From contig NZ_SRUU01000013.1 in NCBI RefSeq assembly GCF_004791585.1, positions 1-64,000 of the forward strand: 64,000 nt of DNA, written 5' to 3'. Made by a program: the position numbers and the translations under genes. The notes under the pieces are model-generated. The model did not search any database and was not told where the DNA came from. It saw nothing but the letters and a program-made list of their open reading frames with translations. How positions within the stretch are numbered: the stretch's first letter is position 1; the number at the start of each line of letters is the position of its first letter. Below, piece after piece: positions 37,581 to 45,483 of the stretch. This stretch comes from Mesorhizobium sp. M1C.F.Ca.ET.210.01.1.1. GTDB lineage: Bacteria; Pseudomonadota; Alphaproteobacteria; Rhizobiales; Rhizobiaceae.

Positions 37581-38569
37581 ACGCGCGACTCCTTCCGCAC
37601 CTGGTACTGGTCGATGAAGACCGCGAGGATCAGCACCGCGCCGATCGCCATCTGCTGGTAGTAGGATTGCACGGCAAGCAGCGTCAGCCCGTTCTGCAGC
37701 ACGCCCATGATCAGCGCGCCGATCATCGTGCCGAGGATCGAGGCGCGGCCGCCGAACAGGTTGGTGCCGCCAATGATCGCGGCTGTGATCGCAGTGAGCT
37801 CGTAGTTGATGCCGGCGGTTGGATCACCAGCATTGACGCGGGCGGTGAAGAGCAGACCCGCGAGACCGGCGAGCGCGCCGGAGAGCGTGTAGATGATGCG
37901 GCGGTGATGCTCGACGCGGATGCCGGCCGCGCGGGCAGCACTCTCACTATCCCCCAGCGCCAGCGTGTGGCGGCCGAAGCGCGTATAGGCGAGCACGCAA
38001 TGCGCGACGATCGCCGTCAGCACGAAGATGATCACCGGCATCGGAATGCCGAGGGGCCTGCCTTGCCCGATATAGACGATCTCGGACGGCAGGCCGTAGA
38101 TCGCCCTGCCCTGCGAGATGACGAGCGCCAACCCGCGCGCGAGACCCAGCATGCCGAGCGTCACGATGAAGGCCGGCACGAAGGCGCGGGTGACGAGCTG
38201 GCCGTTGATGTTGCCGGCGATGGCGCCCGCGAGGATGCAGGCGACCACCGCGAAGACCGACGGCCAGCCTAGATTGACCGCGACGAAGGCGCCCGCAACG
38301 CCGGCGAGCCCCATGACCGAGCCGAGCGAAAGGTCCAGCCCGCCCGAGCCGATGACGAAGGTTGCGGCGATCGCCAGCACGCCGATCGTCGAGGTGGCGA
38401 GCAGGATGTTGAGGAAATTGCTGAGCGAGAGGAAGAAGGGGGACAGCAGCGCCATCGCCGCGCTCAGCGCCAGAAGCACGACCAGCGACTCCAGCCTGAT
38501 GTGGAGCCGTTCGACGGATGCGCGCTGCACCCGAGCCCAAAAACCGGGCTGCGCCGTTTCGGAAGCCAT
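37577..38569 (-). CDS. Sugar ABC transporter permease (RbsC type)
   Basis: A 330-residue permease with 8-10 predicted helices of the ribose/xylose family. GSGGLDLSLGSVMGLAG (about 70-86) and GGTNLFGGRASILGTMIGA (about 268-286) are family motifs. The start lies about 150 bases beyond the binding-protein stop, and that gap holds a large repeat structure. No strong Shine-Dalgarno is evident (TTTTTTC precedes ATGGCTTCC), so expression relative to the binding protein may be low. Confidence 0.87.
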   Translation of the reverse strand: MASETAQPGFWARVQRASVERLHIRLESLVVLLALSAAMALLSPFFLSLSNFLNILLATSTIGVLAIAATFVIGSGGLDLSLGSVMGLAGVAGAFVAVNLGWPSVFAVVACILAGAIAGNINGQLVTRAFVPAFIVTLGMLGLARGLALVISQGRAIYGLPSEIVYIGQGRPLGIPMPVIIFVLTAIVAHCVLAYTRFGRHTLALGDSESAARAAGIRVEHHRRIIYTLSGALAGLAGLLFTARVNAGDPTAGINYELTAITAAIIGGTNLFGGRASILGTMIGALIMGVLQNGLTLLAVQSYYQQMAIGAVLILAVFIDQYQVRKESRV

Positions 38570-38587
38570 ATTTTTTCACCCTTCGGG

Positions 38588-38718
38588 TAAGGGAATAAGG
38601 GAGTAAGGCAGTAGGGGAATAGGGAAATAAGCTAATCGGGACGAACTCGGAGGGGTGCAAACCATCGCTCCCCTACTTCCCTACTTCCCTACTGCCTTAC
38701 TCCCCTACTCCCTTCCCT
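38588..38718. repeat. Inverted pair of octamer tandem arrays
   Basis: The left arm (38588-38631) is about five degenerate copies of an 8-bp unit of the form AGGGAATA/AGGGAGTA. The right arm (38668-38718) is about five to six copies of the complementary unit CCCTACTT/CCTTACTC. The arms pair over an exact 18-bp core (38599-38616 with 38687-38704: GGGAGTAAGGCAGTAGGG) and more with mismatches, around a loop of about 35 bases. It lies between the binding-protein and permease genes of the sugar importer. Confidence 0.75.
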
Positions 38719-38720
38719 TC

Positions 38721-39710
38721 CTACTTCACATATTGCAGCATCGGCTCCTTGCCGGCGTCGAGCACATCCTTGGTCAGCACCAGGGTGGGCACCGCGATGC
38801 TCTCCTCGACCTTCTCGCCGGCCAGCGCCTTCTTGACGTTTTCGACCGCCTGCTTGCCGACCAGATAGGGAAGCTGCGCGACGGAAGCGTTGAGGCGGCC
38901 TTCCTTGATCGACTTCACCGCATCGACATTGCCGTCGACGCCGATCATCGTCACCTGTTGGCCCTTGCCGGCGGCGTAGACCGATTCCACGGCCCCCAGC
39001 GCCATGCCGTCATTGGCGCAGAAGATGGCAACCAGATCGGGATGCGCGGTCAGCGTGTCGGTGGCGATCGAAGCCGCCTTGCCGCGATCCCAGTCGCCCG
39101 GCAGCGAGGCGACGATCTCGAGTCCCGGCGCCAATTCCTTCAGCTTATCGGCAAAACCCTTGGCGCGCTTCTCACCGGTGATGTTGCCCGAAAGACCCTC
39201 GATTACCAGCACCGGTCCCTTGGCGTCCTTGCCGAGCTTGGAGACCAGGTATTCCGCTCCTTGCGCGCCGGCCGCGACATTGTCGGAACCGATGTGGAAG
39301 GTGACCTTGACGCCTTCCTTGTCGAGGACCGCCTGGTCGAGGTTGTTGTCGAGGTCGACGATCTTGATGCCGGCGTCCTGGGCCGACTTCAGGCACGGAA
39401 GCAGGTTGGTCGAATTGATCGCCGCGGTGATCATCGCCACCGGCTTGCGCTCAAGCATCGTATTGCAGAGGTTTAGCTGCGGCTCGGCCGCCTGGTCACT
39501 TTCGGCCGCCTGCTGGAAATATTTCACCCCGGCGTCCTTGGCGCCGTCCGCTACACCCTGCGCCATCGCGCCCCAGAACGGATTGGCCAAGGTCTTCATC
39601 AGCACGCCGTATTCACCGTCCTCGGCCTTGGCGACGCCAATAGCCGACATTGCCAGGGCAACGCCCAAGGCAAGCGTAAATCGATTTATCTTCGGAATGA
39701 ATGCAGTCAC
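38721..39710 (-). CDS. Sugar ABC transporter periplasmic binding protein (RbsB type)
   Basis: A 329-residue Peripla_BP_4 solute-binding protein. A signal peptide (KINRFTLALGVALAMSAIG to about VAKA) is followed by two lobes; LVAIFCANDGMALGAVES and MIGVDGN are typical hinge and sugar-site segments. The start is GTG at 39710 with a strong GGAGGAAGAC upstream. It is the first gene of the operon binding protein-permease-ATPase-epimerase. A LacI-type 12-bp palindrome lies inside its first codons. Confidence 0.88.
   Translation of the reverse strand: MTAFIPKINRFTLALGVALAMSAIGVAKAEDGEYGVLMKTLANPFWGAMAQGVADGAKDAGVKYFQQAAESDQAAEPQLNLCNTMLERKPVAMITAAINSTNLLPCLKSAQDAGIKIVDLDNNLDQAVLDKEGVKVTFHIGSDNVAAGAQGAEYLVSKLGKDAKGPVLVIEGLSGNITGEKRAKGFADKLKELAPGLEIVASLPGDWDRGKAASIATDTLTAHPDLVAIFCANDGMALGAVESVYAAGKGQQVTMIGVDGNVDAVKSIKEGRLNASVAQLPYLVGKQAVENVKKALAGEKVEESIAVPTLVLTKDVLDAGKEPMLQYVK
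39677..39688. promoter_or_regulatory. Putative LacI-family operator in the binding-protein gene start
   Basis: TAAATCGATTTA is a perfect 12-bp palindrome with the central CG expected of LacI/GalR operators, located 22-33 bases inside the coding start of the sugar-binding protein gene. The same core, AAATCGATTT, occurs in front of the divergent dehydrogenase gene at 40907-40916. Confidence 0.5.
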
Positions 39711-39783
39711 GTCTTCCTCCCTGTAGTGTTACGCGTCACGAGCCAAAGCCAGGTGTGGCGCAATCCGTTCTCGACAACGGGGG

Positions 39784-40854
39784 CTATTGTCGGTCTCCTC
39801 CCCCGGAATGCGGGCCGTCGCCTGGCGAGCCAACGGATTCCCGCATCAGCACTTTGCAAGGTTCGAGCCGTGCCCTCGGCGGGCCGCCCTCGCCTTCGAT
39901 CCTGCGAAACAAAACCTCCATCGCGTTGCCCGCGATCTCGCGCACCGGCTGCACCACGGCGGCAATCGCCGGCCACGTCACCTGCATCCATTCGGCGTCG
40001 TCGAAGCCGATCAGCGAGATGTCGTTGGGGCAATGCCAGCCGCGCCGCCGGAATTCCGACAGCGCCACCAGCGTGCCCTTGAGGAAGAGCGAGTAGACTG
40101 CCGTCGGCCGATCGCCCCCCTCTTCCCGCTTGCTGAAATAGTCGCGAAGCAGCATCCGCAGAGGCTCGACGTCGCTTTCGGAAAGCACAACGTCGATGCG
40201 GATGTCCGGCGCAAGCTCAAGCGCGGTTTTGCGGAATCCCTCAAGGCGGGCGCGCACCGTCGCCGCCTGCTGGCCGAGGCCAACCACCAGAATATGGCGA
40301 TGACCCTGGCCGACAAGCGCGCGCGCCACTTCGGCGCTTGCCGACGCGCTGTCGGCCGAAACCGTGTCGAAGGCGTCGTCGGCAAGCACGCGGTCGATCA
40401 GCACACCGGTCATGCCGTTCGCCTTCATGAAACCGGCCGCCGGTCCGTGCTCGTTGCGCACCGGCGCCAGCACGACGCCGGCGACGCGCCAGTCGTGCAT
40501 GCGGGCAAGGATCTCCTTTTCGCGCGCTTCCGATTCACGGCTGGAGGCGGCGACCAGTGTGTAGCCGCGCTGCTCGGCGAGGCCCTCGAGCTCGCTGACC
40601 ATCTGGCCGAAGAACTCGCTTTCGAACTCCGGCATGATGGCGCCGATGATGCGGCGCTTGGCCCGCCGCATGTCGGAGGCTAACGGGTCGACGCGGTAGC
40701 CCAGAAGCTCGACGGCATCGAGGACACGCTGCGCGTTTTCCGGCTTCACCGTGGTGACGCCGGAAAGCACCTTGGAAACAGTGGCCGCTGACACGCCGGC
40801 ATGGCTCGCCACGTCGTGGATCGACGGACGCCGCTGCTGGGTTTCAACTGCCAT
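39784..40854 (-). CDS. LacI/GalR-family transcriptional regulator
   Basis: A 356-residue regulator. The HTH reads IHDVASHAGVSAATVSKVLSG (about residues 11-31), followed by the hinge helix and a sugar-binding core. The ATG at 40854 is preceded by GGGAGGAG; an in-frame start at 40899 lies within the operator region and is rejected. It sits between the sugar importer operon (same strand, 73 bases downstream) and the divergent 2-hydroxyacid dehydrogenase, and palindromes of one type occur near both, so it probably represses both. Confidence 0.9.
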   Translation of the reverse strand: MAVETQQRRPSIHDVASHAGVSAATVSKVLSGVTTVKPENAQRVLDAVELLGYRVDPLASDMRRAKRRIIGAIMPEFESEFFGQMVSELEGLAEQRGYTLVAASSRESEAREKEILARMHDWRVAGVVLAPVRNEHGPAAGFMKANGMTGVLIDRVLADDAFDTVSADSASASAEVARALVGQGHRHILVVGLGQQAATVRARLEGFRKTALELAPDIRIDVVLSESDVEPLRMLLRDYFSKREEGGDRPTAVYSLFLKGTLVALSEFRRRGWHCPNDISLIGFDDAEWMQVTWPAIAAVVQPVREIAGNAMEVLFRRIEGEGGPPRARLEPCKVLMRESVGSPGDGPHSGGGDRQ

Positions 40855-40905
40855 TGATCTCCTCCCGAGAACAGACGACCGCCTGCTCCTCTCCAACATA
40901 ACCGA

Positions 40906-40938
40906 TAAATCGATTTTTCGCTGGTGTAAATCGTTTCA
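40906..40938. promoter_or_regulatory. Putative tandem LacI-family operators
   Basis: TAAATCGATTTT (40906-40917) and TAAATCGTTTCA (40927-40938) lie exactly 21 bp apart, two helical turns, in the 143-bp gap between the LacI gene and the divergent dehydrogenase. The first shares the core AAATCGATTT with the palindrome at 39677-39688. Confidence 0.55.
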
Positions 40939-40997
40939 TCAGGAGTAAAACACAGACATGTGATTGGCGCGATCCAATCGTGCCGGGAGGAGAGATC

Positions 40998-42029
40998 ATG
41001 TCCGACAAAGCCTTGCCGCTGGTGATCAGCGCACCCGAACCGCGCACCCTCGACCTGATCTTCACGCCGCCGCAGCTGGCGCTTTTTCGCACGAAATATC
41101 GCATTGTCGAGACAACGCCCGAGGGCGTCGCAAAGTTGCCGCCGGATGTGCTGGCTGAAGCGCGCTACATCGTCGGCCAGCCGCCCATCGCACCGGAAAC
41201 GCTGCAAGAAATGACGGCGCTGCGCTGCATCTTCAACGTCGAGACCAACCTGATCAACAACATGCCTTATGAGACGCTGTTTGCCCGCGGCATCCACGTC
41301 GTCACCACTGGTCTGGTTTTCGCCGAGCCGGTCGCCGAGCTTGGCCTCGCCATGGCGCTCAATCTGGCGCGCGACATCGTCGACGCCGACCTTGCCTTCC
41401 GGCAAGGCAAGGAGCTTTGGGGCGGTGACGGCAACCAGACGGCGCGTCTTATCTCCGGCGCCGATGTCGGCATCATCGGCTTCGGCGATCTCGGTCGCGC
41501 GCTCAATCGCCTGCTCTCCGGCTTCCGCACCCGCACCAGGGTCTTCGACCCGTGGCTGCCACCCTCAATCCTTGTCGACAATGGCGTCGAGCCGGCCTCA
41601 CTGGGTGAAGTGCTGTCAACCAGCGATTTCGTCTTCGTCGTCGCTTCGGTGACCAGCGAGAACCAGGGCTTCCTCGGCGCCGACGCTTTCGCGAAGATGC
41701 GCAAGGGAGCCGCCTTCATCCTGCTCAGCCGCGCCGGCGTCGTCGATTTCCCGGCGCTGATGGAAGCGGTGAGAAGCGGCCATATCGTCGCCGCCAGCGA
41801 CGTCTTTCCGGAAGAGCCGCTGGCCGAGGACCATCCCGTCCGTTCCCTCCCCGGCTTCCTGCGCTCGGCCCACCGGGCCGGCGCGCTCGACGTCGCCTTC
41901 AAGCGCATGGGCGACATGGTGCTGGAGGACATGGACCTCGTCGATCGCGGCCTGCCGCCGATGCGCTCCAAGCGCGCCGAACGCGAGACCGTGTCGCGGA
42001 TGCGTTCCAAGCCTGTCGACAGGAACTGA
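40998..42029 (+). CDS. D-isomer-specific 2-hydroxyacid dehydrogenase family protein
   Basis: A 343-residue NAD(P)-dependent dehydrogenase. The Rossmann motif is GIIGFGDLGRAL (about 157-168). The catalytic Arg lies in LLSRAGVVD (normally SRGxxVD), the Glu in FPEEPL, and the His in SAHRAGA. It reduces or oxidises a 2-keto/2-hydroxy acid. Start ATG with GGAGGAGAG upstream. It is divergent from the LacI regulator and shares its operators with it, so it is likely to act on a product of the sugar pathway encoded next door. Confidence 0.85.
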   Translation: MSDKALPLVISAPEPRTLDLIFTPPQLALFRTKYRIVETTPEGVAKLPPDVLAEARYIVGQPPIAPETLQEMTALRCIFNVETNLINNMPYETLFARGIHVVTTGLVFAEPVAELGLAMALNLARDIVDADLAFRQGKELWGGDGNQTARLISGADVGIIGFGDLGRALNRLLSGFRTRTRVFDPWLPPSILVDNGVEPASLGEVLSTSDFVFVVASVTSENQGFLGADAFAKMRKGAAFILLSRAGVVDFPALMEAVRSGHIVAASDVFPEEPLAEDHPVRSLPGFLRSAHRAGALDVAFKRMGDMVLEDMDLVDRGLPPMRSKRAERETVSRMRSKPVDRN

Positions 42030-42152
42030 GGACAGCGGCAGCAAATCCTGTAACGATTGGCTCGGGCGCTATCGCTGCAGACACAGATGAGAAAAATCAC
42101 GCGAGGTTTCAGTTCCCTGCGGCAATATTTTCGCGTGGATCAGCAAGAACCT

Positions 42153-42177
42153 GGAACTTTCATCCGAACCTTCCGTT
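42153..42177 (+). promoter_or_regulatory. EcfG (general stress sigma factor) promoter
   Basis: GGAAC (42153-42157), a 16-base spacer and CGTT (42174-42177) match exactly the alphaproteobacterial EcfG/RpoE2 consensus GGAAC-N16/17-CGTT. It lies 50 bases upstream of the GTG of the small secreted protein. Nothing else was recognised in the rest of the gap 42030-42226. Confidence 0.8.
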
Positions 42178-42226
42178 GGGTTTCCGATCGTTGCTTCTAC
42201 GATCGAAAGCCAGGAGGATTGATAAC

Positions 42227-42532
42227 GTGAACATCAAGATGATCTGCTTCGGCGCCATGGCGCTTTCGATCGTCGCCGGCTCGGCTCTCGCCGCCGGGCA
42301 GACCGGCACTTCGGCGCTCGACGATCCGGCCAAGATGCAGCCCTTCTACAGCGACTCAAGCATGAAAACGATGGTCAGCAAGGACGACTTCGCGAAGGCG
42401 TGGAAAGCTCTGTCGCCGGCCGACCAGACCGCGATGATGACCGCCTGCGCAGACGAGGCCAAGAACGCCAATGCAGCCAACTCTCATCCCGAGTTCTGCA
42501 GCAGCGTCAAGGAGAATGGCGGCAGCAAGTAG
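42227..42532 (+). CDS. Small secreted stress protein of unknown function
   Basis: A 101-residue protein I do not recognise. The GTG start at 42227 has AGGAGG nine bases upstream; an ATG at 42239 is the alternative, and the ATG at 42176 is rejected because it is cut by the promoter. The N-terminus is a signal peptide (ICFGAMALSIVAGSALAAG, cleavage near ALA-A), and the mature part of about 80 residues has a helical, Lys/Ala-rich middle (SKDDFAKAWKALSPADQTAM) and two cysteines (MTACAD, PEFCSS) that could form a disulfide. The EcfG promoter and following terminator mark it as a single-gene general stress transcript in the periplasm. Confidence 0.8.
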   Translation: MNIKMICFGAMALSIVAGSALAAGQTGTSALDDPAKMQPFYSDSSMKTMVSKDDFAKAWKALSPADQTAMMTACADEAKNANAANSHPEFCSSVKENGGSK

Positions 42533-42553
42533 GAGGCTGGCGCGGCTACGTGC

Positions 42554-42583
42554 AAAAACGGTCCCGCTCGTGGGGCCGTTTTT
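42554..42583. terminator. Rho-independent terminator (bidirectional)
   Basis: The arms AAAAACGGTCCC (42554-42565) and GGGGCCGTTTTT (42572-42583) form a 12-bp stem (one G-U pair) with a six-base loop and flanking A and T tracts. It lies 22 bases after the small secreted protein gene and 73 bases beyond the convergent otsB stop, so it can serve both. Confidence 0.85.
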
Positions 42584-42655
42584 AGTGCATCGCGTGATCG
42601 CCGGCCTGCGGCAGTGAATCCTCTGTGGGAGTCCGGTTGGCGGCCGCCACCAGCA

Positions 42656-43438
42656 TCAGGCAACGAGATCGTCGCCGCTCCCTTGCTTGCCGGGCGCGCT
42701 GAAATTCGCCTCGAGCCAGGCAATCGCGCTGGCGACGTCTGCGATGGCGAAGCGTGCCGCGGTCTCGCCCTGCGGCTTCACCCGGATCGAGATTCCGCCC
42801 GCGGCGTTGACGGTGTCGAAGCCGTTTTCATCAGAAGTGTCGTCGCCGAGGAATACCGGGAGCCGGCCGGTGAACGGATCGAGCTGCATGAAACGGCGTA
42901 TCGCCGCGCCCTTGGCGGCTTCCAGCGGCATCAGTTCGACACCCGCATTGCCGGCGATCACGCGATAGCCTTCCGGCAGGCGGGCAAGTGCTGCCTCGAC
43001 CATTTCCGTCGCCCGCGCCAGCAAGTGCGGGGCCGCCCTCGTGTGAATGGCAAGGACCGGACCCTTGCGCTCGACATAGACGGCCTTGCTTGCCAGTTCC
43101 AGCTCGATTTCGTCGGCAAGCGCGGCCATATCCGCCGGCTCGTCCGCAGCCTCGATTTGCCCGTCGGGTGTCAGCCTGTGCTCCAGCCCGTAGAGGCCGG
43201 CGATCCGCAACTTCAAGGGATCAAACAGGTGATCGACGGCGGCGATCGAGCGGCCGGTGATGAAGGCGAGCGCTCCATCCAGCCGGCGCTCGATGATCTC
43301 CAGCAGCGAGCGCAATTCCCGGCTGACCGATACGCTGTCCGGATGCGCTGCGTGCTCCAGCAACGTGCCGTCGATGTCGAGGAAGAGCGCCCACCGGCCA
43401 TCGGGAAGCCGTGGCGTCAAATCTGTCTGGATAGTCAT
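42656..43438 (-). CDS. otsB: Trehalose-6-phosphate phosphatase
   Basis: A 260-residue HAD-superfamily phosphatase. The nucleophile motif I is LFLDIDGTLLEHA (residues about 18-30), motif II is in FITGR, motif III lysine in the middle, and motif IV FLGDDTSDENGFD. It converts trehalose-6-phosphate to trehalose, an osmo- and desiccation protectant. The ATG overlaps the otsA stop by four bases (ATGA), so it is made from the otsA stress transcript. Confidence 0.93.
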   Translation of the reverse strand: MTIQTDLTPRLPDGRWALFLDIDGTLLEHAAHPDSVSVSRELRSLLEIIERRLDGALAFITGRSIAAVDHLFDPLKLRIAGLYGLEHRLTPDGQIEAADEPADMAALADEIELELASKAVYVERKGPVLAIHTRAAPHLLARATEMVEAALARLPEGYRVIAGNAGVELMPLEAAKGAAIRRFMQLDPFTGRLPVFLGDDTSDENGFDTVNAAGGISIRVKPQGETAARFAIADVASAIAWLEANFSAPGKQGSGDDLVA

Positions 43439-45228
43439 CGGTATCCGGCTGCCTGTCTGCGTTCGAATATGGAGACGACATTGTCGCGGTTGATGTTTGC
43501 TGGGCGTTCGGACAATGCGGTGACCCGGTCGAGCTCGTCGCGCTTCCTCAGCCGCGCCGCGTCGAGCAGCATGCTGCCGGCCCAGCGATAGACATTGTTG
43601 TCGCGGACGATTTCCCGCATGCGCCGCATGCGTTCGCGCTGTTCGTCCGGCCCCATGGTCAGAGCCTGCAGCATGATCTCGCTCATCATCGCCGCGTCAT
43701 AGGGGTTGACGATGAGCGCCTCCAGCAGCTCGCGCGATGCGCCGGCGAAGGTGCTGAGCAAAAGCACACCCTGCTCGTCGTCGCGCGCGGCGACGAATTC
43801 CTTGGCGACCAGGTTCATGCCGTCATGCAGGCTGGTGACGAGGCAGATGTCCGCCGCGCGATAGAATTCATAGACCTCGGCCTGCGAATGATGTTCGGCC
43901 ACCATCACGACAGGATGGTAGGTCTCATCGCCAAAGCGTTCGTTGAGCTCGCTGGCGTAGCGCAGGCATTCATCATGCAAATGCTTGTAGGCGGGCAGCG
44001 TGCCCCGGCTGGGTGCGGCGATCTGGAGAAACACCACCTTGCCGATCATTTCGGGGTGACGGCTGAACAGTTCCTCCAGCGCCTGGAAGCGATCGAGAAT
44101 ACCCTTGGTGTAGTCGAGGCGCTCGACGCCGACGCACAACCTGGCATCGGCCGGAATCCTGAACCGCTTGCGGACGCGGGTGCGGCACTCCTCCACGCCA
44201 GGCAGCGACTTCACAAGTTCGACCGGCCACTCAATCGAGATCGGATAGGCGTGCACCAGCGTCATCTGGCCGCCAAAGGAGATGGCGGCATCCGCCCGTT
44301 CGATGCGGCTCTCCATGAAACGGTCGACGCTTTCGGTGAAGTTGTTGGCGTGGAACTGCGTATGGAACCCGATGATCGAGCTGCCGAGCAGACCATCGAG
44401 GATGCGCTCGCGCCACGGGCAGATGCTGAACACCTCCGAGTTAGGCCATGGGATGTGCCAGAAGGTGATGACGATCGCCTCGGGCAATCGCTCGCGGATC
44501 ATGCGCGGCAAAAGCGCGAAGTGGTAGTCCTGGACCAGCACTATCGGCCGCTCGTTACGCGCCTCGGCGACCACCGTATCGGCGAATTTGCGGTTGACCG
44601 CCTCGTAGGCCTCCCAGTCGGAATCGCGGAAGATCGGACGGGTGAAGGCGATATGGCAGAGCGGCCAGAGGCCCTCATTGGCGAAGCCGAGATAGTAGCC
44701 CTGATATTGCTCCTCGGTCAGCCAGACCCGGCGCAGCGTGTATGAGGGGTTGCGAGGCGGCACCTGCACCCGGTCGTTCGCATCGACCACGACGTGATCT
44801 GCGCTGCCGCCGCCATAGGCGATCCATGTGCCGGCGCAGGCGCGCGTGATCGGCTCCAGCGCCGAGACCAGTCCGCTCGCCGGCACGACCAGTTTGACAT
44901 CGCCGTTCTTGTCCTCGTTGTGGATATAGGGCTCGCGGTTGGAAACGACGATGACCTGGGCGTCCGGCAGATCCTCGGCCAGGATCTTGCGCAGCGTCTC
45001 CGGCGACCAGTTGACCAGCGCCGCGTCGACCGACTGCCCGTTCTTCTCGAATTCACGCAACACCTTGCGCGCGGCTTCCGGGGCGACGTCGTCACCCGAG
45101 GCGGACGTTTTCACACCTTTCGAACGCTGATGACGATGCCGGGCTACTGAAACGAAGATTGCGAGAGCGGAAAGTCCGAGACTCGCCAGGATAAGGACCC
45201 ACGAGAGGTCGACGCCGTACTGTGTCAT
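43435..45228 (-). CDS. otsA: Trehalose-6-phosphate synthase, membrane-anchored
   Basis: A 597-residue GT20 synthase that joins UDP-glucose and glucose-6-phosphate. It is about 120 residues longer than E. coli OtsA because of an N-terminal helix ([20 protein letters not shown], about residues 9-28) and a charged linker before the catalytic domain begins at [13 protein letters not shown]. Catalytic motifs are [44 protein letters not shown] and [15 protein letters not shown] chose the ATG at 45228: the open frame to 45432 runs through the EcfG promoter at 45312-45336. A single transmembrane anchor is unusual for OtsA. Confidence 0.92.
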   Translation of the reverse strand: MTQYGVDLSWVLILASLGLSALAIFVSVARHRHQRSKGVKTSASGDDVAPEAARKVLREFEKNGQSVDAALVNWSPETLRKILAEDLPDAQVIVVSNREPYIHNEDKNGDVKLVVPASGLVSALEPITRACAGTWIAYGGGSADHVVVDANDRVQVPPRNPSYTLRRVWLTEEQYQGYYLGFANEGLWPLCHIAFTRPIFRDSDWEAYEAVNRKFADTVVAEARNERPIVLVQDYHFALLPRMIRERLPEAIVITFWHIPWPNSEVFSICPWRERILDGLLGSSIIGFHTQFHANNFTESVDRFMESRIERADAAISFGGQMTLVHAYPISIEWPVELVKSLPGVEECRTRVRKRFRIPADARLCVGVERLDYTKGILDRFQALEELFSRHPEMIGKVVFLQIAAPSRGTLPAYKHLHDECLRYASELNERFGDETYHPVVMVAEHHSQAEVYEFYRAADICLVTSLHDGMNLVAKEFVAARDDEQGVLLLSTFAGASRELLEALIVNPYDAAMMSEIMLQALTMGPDEQRERMRRMREIVRDNNVYRWAGSMLLDAARLRKRDELDRVTALSERPANINRDNVVSIFERRQAAGYR

Positions 45229-45311
45229 TGAATGCCAGGTTGCCTCCGGCTGTCCGCTATTTTGTTTTTCGTTCTTGCCGGCTGCGGACCGGTAGGCCGG
45301 TACGGGTGTGC

Positions 45312-45336
45312 AACGCACAAAGCTGCGATCGGTTCC
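45312..45336 (-). promoter_or_regulatory. EcfG promoter of otsA-otsB
   Basis: On the minus strand GGAAC (45336-45332), a 16-base spacer and CGTT (45315-45312) match the EcfG consensus exactly. It is 84 bases upstream of the otsA ATG, in the 252-base gap 45229-45480. The rest of that gap holds the repeat at 45381-45483. Stress control of otsA by this sigma factor is established in other rhizobia. Confidence 0.8.
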
Positions 45337-45380
45337 GACATTTTTCGGTTTCCGGACGTAACCTTGCCGGCCTTTGTTCG

Positions 45381-45483
45381 AGAGCAACTCCAGGAAAAGT
45401 GCGCAACGGTTTTCCGCCCGGAATTGCGTCAAAACAAAGAGATAGAGCGGTTCGGCGTTTCCGCGAAACGCTGAAACGCTCTA
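45381..45483. repeat. Rhizobial-type intergenic repeat, copy 2
   Basis: Second copy of the element at 4821-4925, in the same orientation and about 80% alike by eye. Its right end, GCTCTA, again supplies the TAG stop of the minus-strand gene that abuts it. The internal GGAAAA/TTTTCC hairpin is conserved while the bases between the blocks vary. Confidence 0.75.

Noticed and set aside
38588..38718. Possible CRISPR array
   Set aside because: The repeat unit is 8 bp with no unique spacers, and the two arrays are inverted relative to each other.
45229..45432. N-terminal extension of otsA to 45432
   Set aside because: The extension spans the EcfG promoter at 45312-45336 and part of an intergenic repeat and shows no family likeness.
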